Assembly (NCBI GenBank): GCA_900169235.1
Contig: FWCC01000017.1
Span: 141,869-205,868, forward strand
Reading direction: 5' to 3'
Origin: Zarea fungicola
Lineage: Eukaryota; Ascomycota; Sordariomycetes; Hypocreales; Cordycipitaceae
DNA: 64,000 nt
Shown here: positions 23,401-34,361 of the stretch, piece after piece
Layout: each line of letters opens with the position of its first letter
Numbering within the stretch: the stretch's first letter is position 1
Notes under the pieces: generated by a model
Told to the model about the DNA's origin: nothing
The model's input: the letters and a program-made list of their open reading frames with translations, nothing else
Databases searched by the model: none
Translations under genes and position numbers: made by a program

Positions 23401-24944
23401 TAAAAAATATCAAACCCTTTCTCATCGGTTATTTCGTGCAGGACGGAGTAGATTTAGGGCTTTACCTTGGCACAAAACAATATGCCACTCTCACTCCCGG
23501 CCAGACTAAAACTGACGTGCAAATCAACACGAAGAAAGGATCCTCCTGCCCGGTTTAATTAACGCGTGTACTCAAAATAGTGCTCCCCATTTACTTCGGT
23601 AGCTTATTCCCCTAAAGTGGTTTCTTCTTTCCATCTCTGACAGGGGGGGAGGGGTGTACGTTTGTGGGCATTGTGGTTCGACTTATTAAGAAAAGACTCG
23701 AAAAGGAAACCACAAGCCCAGTGGATATCTCAGCTACCTGGCCCTCTTCCGAAGCCCGTTTCTACTCCCGTACTCGTGGGCTACTTCGATGGCTCATGAC
23801 GCTGGATCCATTTTGTTGGTGTCCGTTCTATGGGGTTCATATGCATAGCTTGGATCATCGGAGACAATTTCAAAGACATGAATGCGACAGCCTGAATGAC
23901 TAGACGGGATAGAGACGGAGTGATTGAGGCATTTTCTCTGCATCTATGACATGCCTGGACCTCCCGAAAACATCCATTTCTCTCGCAATTGATAACCGAT
24001 ATGAGTAAAAATTGCTACCGTGGTCTGCAGTGAGAGATAAACACCCGTCATCGCGTCCGAGCCGTGACACACTCGCCAGCCCACTTCCCCGCGCGTTCCG
24101 GCTAAGATAACACAATCCAAGCACTTTGTAATTTGCTGTGATTTATTTTATTTATCTATTTTTGTGTGGCAATGTACGAAGCCCTAAACATATGCTCCGT
24201 AGATGACGGGATAATTAATTTCGTACCACATTGCATGTTCCTGACTATCAGAAGAGTGCCTGAACCAGTCATTGCGGCTTATCAATCCGTCAACCCCGCC
24301 AACCCGCCAATACAGAACCACATTGACACTCAAAGTATCAATTGCGTCACCCATTTCATTAGAGGCGCAAGATCAGAACAATTCCATTCTGGCCTATATC
24401 TAATTCCATTCCTTCTGCCTTTATGCCCGTCCGGCTTGTCGGTAGTGACGATCATGGTCTGGGTTTATCAATCAGCCGATCTACGCGTTTAAATCACCTC
24501 AAAGCCACCCACTTACCACACTTCTAGCCCATCGTGCCAGCGACGTCTTCTCTATTGGCTGCATGTTGCTATATTAAAACAACGCAATGACAATGCCACC
24601 ACCAACCCCCTCTTCATCACTGACAATGCATCCTTCCAGCTGTAAATATTTACCCCGCTCTATAATGCCTTGTTGCATTGCATACGAACACAGGATGGAG
24701 GGGCTTGTCTTCTTGTTCATGCAGGACTTGCCCCCCCCTTCCTGCCGGCTGCCTGAGTTCGAGACAGCTGGATTATTCCACAGTTCCCTATTGCCAAGCA
24801 AAATTTCGTAATAGTTTTCAAAAAGCACGGAGCCAATCGGTATCCGTAAAGAATATTCTAGAGCTTCATCGGTAAAAAGGAAACATGTTAAAACTGTGAA
24901 TAAATTATGTACTATTTTATGTAGTTTGTACATCTCAGAACTTG

Positions 24945-27245
24945 TTATACAGGCTGAGCAAACACAAACTCCCGACAAGCCCGCCTCAGTACATTGAGCC
25001 TTTCCTGCGATTGCATAAATACATCTCTATACTGCGAGATGCTCTCCCGCAGCATCGCGTCTTTTGTCAGCCGGCCTTCGCAAATGGCCTTCATCTTAAG
25101 TTCCATCTCTTTTCGTAAAAATGGCTTCCCCAGACTCGTCTCAAAGTTCATCCTGTCAAAGCCCAGAATGAGAGCCACGCCCAACTGTGTCGGAACAAAC
25201 ACCTTGACAGTTCCTCCTCTGCCTCGCCCTGCCGCTGCTCCGGCGCCACCACGCCCGCCTCTCCCACGACCCCGGCCACGGCCACGACTGCGTGCCCCTC
25301 CCCTGCCCGCTGGTTCACCATCGCCGTCGGAAGCGTATTCGTCCTCGTCATTGCCGTTACTACCGGCTGTCCCGGCTCGGTCAGTGACTGCCACATACTC
25401 TCTTTGTTGAATTTTCTGAATGTGTTCTGCCATTGTGGCATCTGTGCCGATTCCATTGGCATCCATGAGAGCAATGAGATCTGCTTCCGTAAGATAGGAG
25501 GGCGGGCCAGTCTTGCCCTCAGTCATCATGGCCTCCGTAGGCTCAAACTGCTCCCCCACGGTAAACTTTGGCAGCTCGGCCGTATCGTTCCACTTCTCGT
25601 ATATGTAGACGTCGAGATAGTTTCTCTCCAAGACTATGACACCATGGGCACTGAATAGCTCCTCGCCGTACTGCAAGTCAATCTCCGTCGCAGAACCCTT
25701 GGCATCGTCGGAGCAGCAGGCAAGAAATCTGCGTACAACGTACTCGTACAAGCGGCCCTCGTCGTACGTTAGCACGCCGGGCGCCGCGTGAGTAATTGGA
25801 TGTATCGGTGGATGCGCCTTATCATCATGCCTCCCCTCACGCGGCTGGCGAAACCCGCCACCTACAAGACCATGCGCAAACTGGCCCCAACGCTGGTCAG
25901 GCGTCTGCTTCTGCACCAGGCCGCGTAGGTTGATACCTTTGTCGAAGCGGTCCGTCTCCGTGCGTGGGTAGCTGATGAAGCCCCTTGTGTAGAGAGACTC
26001 GGCAATAGTCATGGCTTGCTGGCCGCTCATGCGGAGAAGGCGAGTGGCGGCCTTTTGCAGCTCGACAGTTGTAAGCGGCAAGGGTTTGAACTTGCGCGTG
26101 GGCTTCTCCTGTACTTTTGTGATTTTGGCGCGCTTGGCAGCGAGGCACCGCTCGTAGAGGATGACAGTCGTCATACGGTCAAAGAGCCGGTGACGCGACC
26201 AGCTGAACAAGACTTGCTTGCCCTCTCGCTTGTGTACAACTTTGATGCTCCAGAACGGTTCCGGTACAAAGTTTCTAACGCGAAAGTATCGATCCACAAC
26301 GAAGCCTAGTGTTGGGAATTGACATGAACCTGGTATAATGATTAGCATAAGTATTGGTACATCTCTCAAGGCTCACCGCACCGTAGCTCAGCGTCAGATT
26401 CTCCATGGGTCCACCAAGTGGCCGTAGATTGTTGGTCATGAATCTCGTAAAGGCGTAGCCAATTCGAAGGTCCAGCTCTATGCGTCCCGCGACGGCAGCA
26501 ACTTGCTTTTCATCGAGATCGATAAGACGTGTAGCTGCGGCTAATACGTGTCTGCAAAAGTAGGCAGAAAAAAGGGTTAGAAAATGGGCCTTGACTTTGA
26601 AAAACAAAACTACAAGGAGATGATCGGTCACTTACGCTCTTTCGACGTTGCTAAAACGGGCTCGTTTCACTTGAAGATTGCTATTGCCCTTCTTGGCGGC
26701 ATCGACAACTTCTTGGCCAATATACTCCCCTTCACGGTCACAATCGGTCCAGATGACGAGCATACGAGCATACCTGGCTTGATCCGCAAGGTTCTTGGCA
26801 ATGTCTTTCTTGTCCTAGAAAAATAGTTGGCGATTTTGTCCATTTATTCGGCAGACTCATAAAAATTAAACACAAAATCAATCGTACCTCGTAAACATTA
26901 CTGACCACCGGGGCATTGAATAGTGTTTCTGGAGGCGGATAGCTCCAATTCTTGTATTCGCCAGAAAAGTCGAGATTGGTGAGATGCCCCGACACGCATG
27001 TCATTGTAACGGAGCATGGGCCGTACGGTGGTCCAAAATCAAAGTCAAATGAATAGTTTTTGACATATTGGTTCTTTGTATTGTGCTTTGGGATGCAAAT
27101 TACTTGTATTAGCAAAGTGACACAATTTGGAATCGTCGGATTTCATGGGTCTATGAGAACTCACTGTTTGAAATTGGCCGCCGGAGAGATGGCCGGCAAC
27201 GGCTTTGGAGATGGCTGGCTTTTCAGCCACGCATAGGACTCTCAT
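24945..27245 (-). CDS. top3: DNA topoisomerase III
   Basis: Exons 27245-27165, 27085-26888, 26814-26636, 26551-26382 and 26329-24945 give 670 aa. The N-terminal TOPRIM domain shows E8 (VAEKP) and the metal-binding D117-x-D119-x-E121 in DCDREGE. The type IA core includes ELDLRIGYAFTR and SCQFPTLGFVVDRY; the catalytic tyrosine is Y330 in GFISYPRTETD. The enzyme nicks one strand through a 5'-phosphotyrosine and, with a RecQ helicase and Rmi1, dissolves recombination intermediates. Near the C-terminus an RG/GRG-rich tract (about 551-582) sits inside the core just before VKVFVPTQLGVALI. The fourth intron uses a weak GTGCGG donor, chosen because it restores SYGSCQFP; a stronger GTGAGC donor 5 nt away would break the frame. 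Start ATG is 27245. It diverges from the DUF1295 gene across 737 bp. Confidence 0.95.
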
Positions 27246-27982
27246 TGCGAATGCAGGTGTCTTTTGGCAGATTCATGGAATTTTTTATGATTATATGTGT
27301 GTCGATTGTCGTGAAGGCCGATGTATGTCTGTTCAGCTCCAGGCTATAAACGCGTCGCGTGATTCCAATCATGCAGCTGTATTCTCATGCCCCTTGCTGC
27401 CCACTTCGACTGCATCGTGGGAACAAATATGTCGTTTGATACAGCTTTAACGCTCCATATTTGTGTTATTTATACGCTTTTCTGGTGCAATTTCGCGTTG
27501 CTAGGATATTGTTTGTGAATGTTGGGGCAGTAGGATGAGATTTTGTCGACAGGCAGGTGCCAGCTTTGCTTCGACCCACCCAAGCTCCGGCACGGTTGAA
27601 GCTCATGCTTTTACCAGCAAACGCAACAATCATAGGAGTATTACAGGTACGAAGCATATTGGAAATTAAAATTCATTGTCAAATTCGTCTAAGCAAGTAT
27701 ATACGATTGCATATTTCACTGCCATGGCCACACTGGCAACCCCATGCAAGGTTACTTAGCGCCGGATCATGTCCCACCCGGGCTAGAAGCGCTCACCCGC
27801 ATTCTGTCCCCCTCTATGACGCGCCAAAGGCCCGATCCCCTTTGTCAACATTACGCAAAACTTCGCCCCTCATATTGACACGTTTATCCAAAGGACCGTC
27901 TCGGGGCATTTCTGGGGTCTCACTGTCTCCTTTTTGTAGAAGCGTCGACCCAAAAAATCGATATTCGCTTCTCACAGTCACC
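27246..27982. other. Divergent promoter region (top3 / DUF1295 gene)
   Basis: The 737 bp between the two start codons holds both promoters. The + strand frame is open upstream of 27983, but the upstream part has no family similarity, so the ATG at 27983 (context CACCATGA) was preferred. No further elements were recognised with confidence. Confidence 0.5.
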
Positions 27983-29201
27983 ATGATTCCAGCCCTCTTG
28001 TCCCTCGAGGACTGCGCCGACTACACCAAGACGGTGCAGCCCTTCCTCCCCCAGCTCTATGCCTTGCCTCAGGTGCTCATAAACAACGGTGCCAACCTTG
28101 CCGGTCTCAAGGGCATCTACATTGAGACGAACCCGCTCGTCACGGGCTTCTCCGTCTCAGTGCTACTTGGCGCCGTCTTCCTCGCCGTGTCTGAGCTCAA
28201 CAGGAACTACTCCCAGGTTGATCGCCTGTGGAGCATCCTGCCCAATCTCTATGTTATTCATTTCGCCGCTTGGGCTCGCCTTGCGGGCTTTGCTCACCAT
28301 CGTCTGGACTTGGTCGCTATTGCTACCACTATTTGGAGTGTATGTTACTTTGAAAGCAGTGAGCATTTTTGCTATAATGTACCCCATACTGACAAGGTTT
28401 TTTGGCAGGCTCGCCTCACCTTCAACTACTGGCGCAAAGGTGGCTACAGTATTGGCTCAGAGGACTACAGATGGTGCATCATCATGAAGCAGGTCCCTAA
28501 GCCTGTCTTCTTCCTCTTCAATGTCACCTTCATCTCCTTTATTCAGAGTGTTCTGCTCTTTGCCTTTTCTGCTGCCCCCGCCTACAACATTCTGCTCGCC
28601 AGCCGTTTTGAGCCAGAAATTACCGCTGCCGACTGGATGTACTTTTACATTGAACTCGGTTTGGTTCTAAGTGAATGGATCAGCGATGGCCAGCAATGGG
28701 GTAAGCTAACCCCAAACAATATCCTGCTCATACTTCTTCATAACATGTACTAATCCGCTACCCTCCAATCCAGACTACCAAACCGCCAAGCATGAGTACC
28801 TCAAGACGGCCAAGGTGCCCAAGGGCTGGTTCCAGGACGAGCTCGACCGCGGCTTCATCACCTCTGGTCTCTGGGCCTACAGCAGACACCCCAACTTCTT
28901 CGCCGAGCAGGCTATCTGGTTTGTCCTCTACCAGTGGAGCTGCTTCGCTACCAACTCTCTTTACAGCTGGGCCGGCGCCGGCTCCCTTGCCCTCTTCGCG
29001 CTCTTCCAGGGCTCGACCTGGCTCACCGAGCTCATCTCTACCGGCAAGTACCCTGAGTACAAAGACTACCAGAAGCAGGTCGGCATGTTCTTCCCCACAT
29101 CGATCAAGGGCTACAAGCCTGTTCCAGTCAAGACACCCAAGGTCATTCGAACCAGCGAGCTTGCCAAGCGTCAGGAAGGAAAGGAGCAGCAGAAGAACTA
29201 G
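27983..29201 (+). CDS. DUF1295 / steroid 5-alpha-reductase-like membrane protein
   Basis: Exons 27983-28339, 28409-28700 and 28774-29201 give 358 aa. Several hydrophobic segments (for example GFSVSVLLGAVFLAVS, FFLFNVTFISFIQSVLLFAF) indicate a polytopic membrane protein. The spliced sequence shows hallmarks of PF06966: VDRLWSILPNLYV, LTFNYWRKGGY, EDYRW, then LWAYSRHPNFFAEQ and GYKPVPVKTP near the end. The family is related to 3-oxo-5-alpha-steroid 4-dehydrogenases and C-terminal isoprenylcysteine methyltransferases; the real substrate in fungi is unknown. Intron 1 (28340-28408, 69 bp) is a multiple of three and has no in-frame stop, so retention would insert 23 residues. The C-terminus (AKRQEGKEQQKN) is basic and charged, as in ER proteins. 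Confidence 0.88.
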
Positions 29202-29440
29202 GGGCATTGACCGACAAGAAAGAAACCACATTCAGCTAATAGATGCCGTGTCTCGATTGAAGCCTCTTTCGGGGGAGAGCTGTCTATAGAACAGAATCTT
29301 GTACTTTTTTTCTACTCTTTCTTATTTACATAGCTTTCTTTATTTCTATAATTTTATCTATGTCTCTAAAACTCTATAATTTATCGTCTTCTTTCGAGGT
29401 TCACGCCTAGTCTTGCGTCCTTCTTGCGTCCTTCTACCCT

Positions 29441-30578
29441 TTAAGCGCCCTCGCGCAAGTCACTCAACTTGTCCGCATAAAACGACGGGACCGCCGGCGC
29501 ATCCTCGGCCTGCCAGTCCGCCTTGGAATTAATACCCGTCAGCACATGCAGCGTGCCACCCAGCCGTCCCTCGACGCCAAACTTGATGTCCGTGTTGAGC
29601 CGGTCGCCCACCATGCACGTCCGGGCGCGGTCGAGCTGGAACTTGCCCTCGATGGCGTCCATCATGGCCTGGCTCGGCTTCCCCAGTGCCAGCGGCTCCC
29701 TCCCCACGGCGCGCTCCAGCGCCGCCACGCAGGAGCCCGCGCCCAGGAAGACGCCGTGGTCGCGCGGCACCGTCGAGTCCACGTTGGTCGCGAGGAACAG
29801 GGCGCCCCGGCGCACGTACTGCAGGCCGTGCGCGAGCTTGAGGTAGTTGATGTGAAAGTCCAGGCCGCACAGCACGACGCCCACCTCGGGGTCGAGCAGG
29901 CTGCCGTCGGCGAGGCCGGCAAAGTCGGCGGGCGCCATGTCGCGGTGGAAGCGGGCGTCGGTGCCGCCGAGGAACGGAATGTTCTCGGCGGCGAGCTCCT
30001 TTTCGATGCCCGCCTCGCCGAGGACGAACACCTTGTTCTTGCCGGCGGGAAGCTTGAGGATGCGCGCAATGTAGACCGCGGCTGAGTAGGAGGAGCCAAA
30101 GACGTCGTCGTCGCTGGCGGCGATGCCCATGGTCTCGAGCTTCTTGACGTAGTCTTGGCGGGACTTTGTGGAGTTGTTGGTGACGAAGACGATTCTCTTG
30201 CCTGTTGATTTTTGGTTTTTGTCGTTGTGTTGGTAAACTATATTCTACTGGTTTCAAGTTTTTTTATGGGAGTTGTTACCTTTTGAACGCAGCATCAGGA
30301 GAGTTTCTGGAACTCCTTCATAGACATGATCACCATTCCACAAAACACCTATATTCAAAGCAATCAGTCAACGCTTCTTGTCCGTCGGGTTGGAGTAGGC
30401 GTGGCAAACATACCGTCACAATCAAATAGAAATGTCTATTTTTATCGCCATCACATTGCCCAATTAGCAATTTGCGAATTCGTGAGCCTGTTTAGTCAAA
30501 ATGACTCACATCAAACTTGTCGAGAAACTCCTTGATGCCAGCACCATCACCGGTGAGATATTTCGGTACCGTAGCCAT
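29441..30578 (-). CDS. HAD-family p-nitrophenyl/phosphoglycolate phosphatase (Pho13-like)
   Basis: Exons 30578-30510, 30435-30414, 30348-30280 and 30201-29441 give 306 aa, close to yeast Pho13 (312). HAD motif I is FDCDGVLW (nucleophile D28, acid D30); VFVTNNSTK is motif II, GKPSQ supplies the motif III lysine, and MVGDRLNTDI is motif IV. The cap insert and overall layout are those of subclass IIA phosphatases, which remove phosphate from 2-phosphoglycolate and other side products of glycolysis. Exon 2 has only 22 nt yet encodes the catalytic DCD; its splice sites (ATAG acceptor, GTATGT donor) and phases fit exactly. The stop TAA at 29443-29441 is only 239 bp from the stop of the DUF1295 gene, so the two are convergent. 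Confidence 0.93.
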
Positions 30579-31084
30579 GATTGTTGGTTTATTTGCTGCA
30601 GAGTCTGGAGAGACAGTAACAAGCAGTCTGGTTTTTGTTTTCAAGGGCAATAAATAGAGTGCTGCTGTAAGATGCCGTCGGTTAAATCGGTTAGAGCGGA
30701 AAGTGGTGAGACTGACTCTGTGTGAATATGATTAGTCATGTACCACGAAGTCCGACTCAGTGTTGGTTGGAGGTTCACCAAATACTACCCACGCGGTAAG
30801 AACATGGGCTATATTTTTGTGTGGATATATGTCATTTATCATTTCCCCAAAGAAATCGCCTAAAAAATTGAGGATATATGGTGGAACGTACTCGCTTTGC
30901 GGCCTCAGTATTATTGGTTTGGTGTAGGGTAACAACGTCTGCTGTTGTGATACATGAGATTGCCACTGACACCATGCACCAAAGATTCAGGCGTGCTGCA
31001 TTTCAGAGCATGTAATTTTTTCGTACTGTTTATAGGTAGATTGTCGTTCATGTGCTGTATGCTAAATGCTATGTGCTAATTAAA
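30579..31084. other. Promoter of the Pho13-like gene and 3' flank of the TAP-like gene
   Basis: These 506 bp are AT-rich (especially 30780-30950). No additional gene is apparent. Short ORFs here lack any support. Confidence 0.5.
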
Positions 31085-33025
31085 TCAGAATGGAAATCGT
31101 GACACATCAACTACAAAGCTTGAAGTCTTGCCATCTTCCTCCGTCCACGGATCAAAGTCTGCCTGGCAAACTGTCTCCCGAGACGGCACCTTGCCAGTAT
31201 CCATGTATTCGCGCGCGATCCCCGTCGTACAATCGCTCTTGGCCGTGCCCAGCGCGCAATGACCCATGGACTCCTGCACCACCACGACGGCACCGGGGTG
31301 GCCCGCAGCCATCCTGCGCGCCGACGCCAGGGGCGTCACAGGGTCGAGGCGACTGGAGAGGAACAGCAGCGGTGCCGCGGGCTTCCCCTTCACAGGCTCC
31401 CCGTTGGGGGTTCTCTCAAAGTGCGGGGTCGTAAACGGCCCTTGGAAGGACCAGTTTCTGGGAAATGTAAACCCGGCGCAGGGCAGGCGAATCTTGGACC
31501 AGAAGCTGCCAAACGTCCTGGACGTCTCGGCCTGTCCGGCGATAAAGTCGCGCCACCACGACACACTCCGGCCCGACACATCCTCGCCGTCACTACAGCG
31601 CGTTGCAATGCTCGCCTCATTGACCGTGAGCTGCATGACCGGTACTGTGAGGCTGTCCTTGGTGCCGCACGCATCACGGAGGTGAGGGAACGCGCCGAGC
31701 TTGTCGAGAAGTGTCACAAACGTCGTCGAGTTGCCGGCCAGAAGATCAGCCAGCGCCGCCGCTAGTGGTTTGAACGAGGAGCGCGGACTGTAGTTTGTGA
31801 TGGCAGCCGCGATTCGTACATCGGCGAGAGAGAGAGCCGTGAAGCCGCCGCCGGGCGTCATGACAGGGATGGGTGCGTCTGCGAGGGCTGAGATGAAGTC
31901 TTCTACCCGAGCGAGAATGTCAGCACCGGACTTGTCACCGGCCTGCGCGAGGCGGCAGTTGGATGGGCCGGCGGCGTGGCAGCCAGAGTAAAAGTGAGAG
32001 GTAATATTGTCAGCATCGACTGTGCTTGATACCCAGCCCTGCGATGCGATAAGAGTTGCGATTAGTATATGATTATCAAAGAAGCAAAGAACCAGGTAAA
32101 GAAAGCAATGGCTTACAGGCCCAGATGAATAGTCCTTGGCATCAACCACACCGTCAAGGATCAGTCGACCAACACGCTCAGGAAACAGCGAAGCAAAGTA
32201 GTTTCCCAGGATGGTACCATACGAGTAGCCAACGTACTGGAGGCGCGGCACATCGTCCGTAGATGCTCGCTTCTTAAGCTCCAGACGACGAGCGTCATCG
32301 TTCTGATCCTGTTTCTCAGAATCTCCAATCGTCTCCGACTTGAGGTGCTCGTCAATCTTGTCGATAATCTGAACCATGTCCCTCGCAACACTGGGTGTGC
32401 TCATAAAGCCCATAATCTCGGCCCCGGGAGTACCTGCCGCATCTTCTGCCCGGCACTTTTGCAGGAAGCTCCTGTACATGCCCAAGATCCGCGGCACGGC
32501 CGCCGGGTCCGACCCATCCAGGATACCGATGCCACGCTCCTCGTACGCAAAGGCGTCGCGGGCCAGGTCGTTGTTCGGCAGGCAGTTGGCGCGGGGCCAG
32601 CTGTTCCCCACGCCGCGCGGGTCAAACGACATGATCTCGTAGTGCTTCTTGCCGGGCTTGTCGAGGGTGTCCCGGAGCTTGCGTCCACCGCCACGGAGCT
32701 GGTCGACGCCGGAACCTCCTGGCCCGCCCGGGTTGGTGAGCACCGAGCCGCCAAAGCTCGGGTCGGAGGCAGGCACAACGGCGGGCAGGCGGATGACGGC
32801 GAGGACGGCGATGCGCGGGTCCGTCTTGTTTTGCCAGTCCATGGGCACAACCAAGCGCGCGCACTCGAAGCCGTCGTAGCATGCTCGGTAGGAGAGCGCA
32901 GTAGACGCCGGCAGCGAGTCCCAGTCAAAGCTTTCACTTGCACCAACATTGGCTGGCTGTTGACCCTCCGCCAGGGCGGAAAGGCTACCAAGCACCACGG
33001 CAGCAGAATTGATCGACCAATACAT
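31085..33025 (-). CDS. Secreted alpha/beta hydrolase, TAP-like (tripeptidyl/prolyl aminopeptidase family)
   Basis: Exons 33025-32117 and 32038-31085 give 620 aa. The N-terminus (residues about 1-21, hydrophobic and ending ALAEG) is a probable signal peptide, so the enzyme is probably exported. The alpha/beta-hydrolase core includes LTNPGGPGGSG (oxyanion region), MSFDPRGVGNSWP and the nucleophile elbow GYSYG (S268). Asp535 in SSRLDPVTP and His563 in MGHCALG complete the triad in the C-terminal TAP-like domain (PF08386). Family members release N-terminal peptides or proline. An Asp/Lys-rich insert (about 225-257) sits before the elbow. The 78-bp intron (GTAAGC...GCAG) is a multiple of three and open, so its retention would add 26 mostly hydrophobic residues. 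Large opposite-strand ORFs over this gene are shadows. Confidence 0.92.
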   Translation of the reverse strand: MYWSINSAAVVLGSLSALAEGQQPANVGASESFDWDSLPASTALSYRACYDGFECARLVVPMDWQNKTDPRIAVLAVIRLPAVVPASDPSFGGSVLTNPGGPGGSGVDQLRGGGRKLRDTLDKPGKKHYEIMSFDPRGVGNSWPRANCLPNNDLARDAFAYEERGIGILDGSDPAAVPRILGMYRSFLQKCRAEDAAGTPGAEIMGFMSTPSVARDMVQIIDKIDEHLKSETIGDSEKQDQNDDARRLELKKRASTDDVPRLQYVGYSYGTILGNYFASLFPERVGRLILDGVVDAKDYSSGPVSHCFLYLVLCFFDNHILIATLIASQGWVSSTVDADNITSHFYSGCHAAGPSNCRLAQAGDKSGADILARVEDFISALADAPIPVMTPGGGFTALSLADVRIAAAITNYSPRSSFKPLAAALADLLAGNSTTFVTLLDKLGAFPHLRDACGTKDSLTVPVMQLTVNEASIATRCSDGEDVSGRSVSWWRDFIAGQAETSRTFGSFWSKIRLPCAGFTFPRNWSFQGPFTTPHFERTPNGEPVKGKPAAPLLFLSSRLDPVTPLASARRMAAGHPGAVVVVQESMGHCALGTAKSDCTTGIAREYMDTGKVPSRETVCQADFDPWTEEDGKTSSFVVDVSRFPF

Positions 33026-34361
33026 GTTGCGTCAGCGGTATGGCATAAGATGTCGATTGGTGAAGTGAATATTGCCGAGGGAACTATTTGTGAGACGCAA
33101 TTTGTATTATCAGGCTGCGAAGGCGTTGATGGTGGCGTGGGGGTAGCATTGCCCTTGTCCGGCTGTAGCACCCGGCACTAACAAATTTGCAGACCATTTG
33201 GTTTCATCTTGTTATAGTCGGGCATTGCCAAATGTGGTAGTAGAAAAGGACGATTAGATTCGATATAGCATCCATTCTTTGAATGCCACTCAGTGAGTGT
33301 AGATGCATGAAGAAGACTGCTTGTCTCAGATGGCGTACAAGGTAAGATGGTGGCGGAGATGGTGCTGATGGTTAAGTTCATACGGGTCTTACTAGCGCTG
33401 TACTTAACAAGACCAATGCACCATTAACTGGGTAACAACTTATAAGCCTGTAAAATTCTTGATGTAGATTTTGTAATTTTGGATTTGCTATCGAGTAAAG
33501 CAGCTTTATCTACTACAAGTTACTACAGCCCTCAAGTGATTTCTTAAACCATTTTTGTCTTTGTAGGTCTCTGCTGAGATCTGGAATCATTGCAGATGGG
33601 AAATTATCCAAGTAAAGCAGCAGTGATAGTGAGAGAGTAGCCCAAAGGATGAAACGCACATATCAGAGCAAGGCAAGTATCTGCTCGGGCTTTTGCCTGT
33701 CTTTTCGTCTCGGCTCCGTCTGGCACGGCCAGTATCCCCGGTGCCTCCCTGCTTTTAGTGGCGCCCAGGCCAGCTCCCACAGCCCATTCCCAAGATTGAG
33801 TTCAACCAGCAACTCCGCCACTTCTCCTCGCGCTGTGGGCGGGAGCGTATTCGTATGCCGTGGAATCCCAGCATGCCCCACCAATCTTAGCGTGTCGTAC
33901 TCGCATTCAATGACATGCAAACACTTTTTATTTTAGTTGCCAACCATGAATAAGATCACTGTAGAGGAAAAGGACAAAATCAAAATATGTACTATTAATT
34001 CTGCATTGAATAAACTTGCAGCTTGTTTTGCCAAACTTTTGAAACTGTCAATCATTCTCTCCATGCATTTTTGCGCTGAAAGGAGATACCCGAGCCCAGG
34101 CCTTGTTCGTATATCCTGGGCGGATTCTGCGCCCTGTCATGGCGGGGTTCCAAAAATAGGGGCGCTTGTAGTTGAAGGTCCTAGACCCTGCTAGGAGGAA
34201 ACCAGAGCAAAAAAAAAAAAAAAAAGACAGCGCTGTCCTTCGGCCTTGTCTAATTAAAATAAAATATGACACCCATCAATACCCATCAATGTTGAACCAA
34301 AAAAAACACAATGCTCGTAAAATCAAGTGATAATGCTCCCGGATGACGTATGCTTTTGCAG
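33026..34361. other. Intergenic, TAP-like promoter and erg3 3' flank
   Basis: The 1.34 kb holds the upstream region of the TAP-like gene and the downstream region of erg3. A 17-nt A-run lies at 34209-34225. ORFs here (for example 33649-33936) show no family features. Nothing else was identified. Confidence 0.5.

Larger units (their letters stand above)
20854..24944. other. Long gene-poor gap upstream of stb3
   Basis: About 4.1 kb lies between the stb3 start (-) and the top3 stop (-). It contains the probable stb3 leader, a run of 12 G (21419-21430), GT-rich sequence near 22255-22290, a possible plus-strand spliced transcript (22750-23400) and AT-rich sequence toward top3. ORFs here (for example 24166-24492) have no domain or codon support. 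No RNA gene was recognised. Confidence 0.5.

Noticed and set aside
24166..24492. 108-codon ORF between stb3 and top3
   Set aside because: No recognised motif, AT-rich region and no supporting splice or promoter features.
29529..30257. 242-codon minus-strand ORF overlapping the Pho13-like gene
   Set aside because: Same-strand, wrong-frame shadow, extremely Arg-rich; the HAD motifs are in the other frame.
32345..33181. 278-codon plus-strand ORF opposite the TAP-like hydrolase
   Set aside because: The minus-strand gene has signal peptide, triad and domain order; the plus frame has none.
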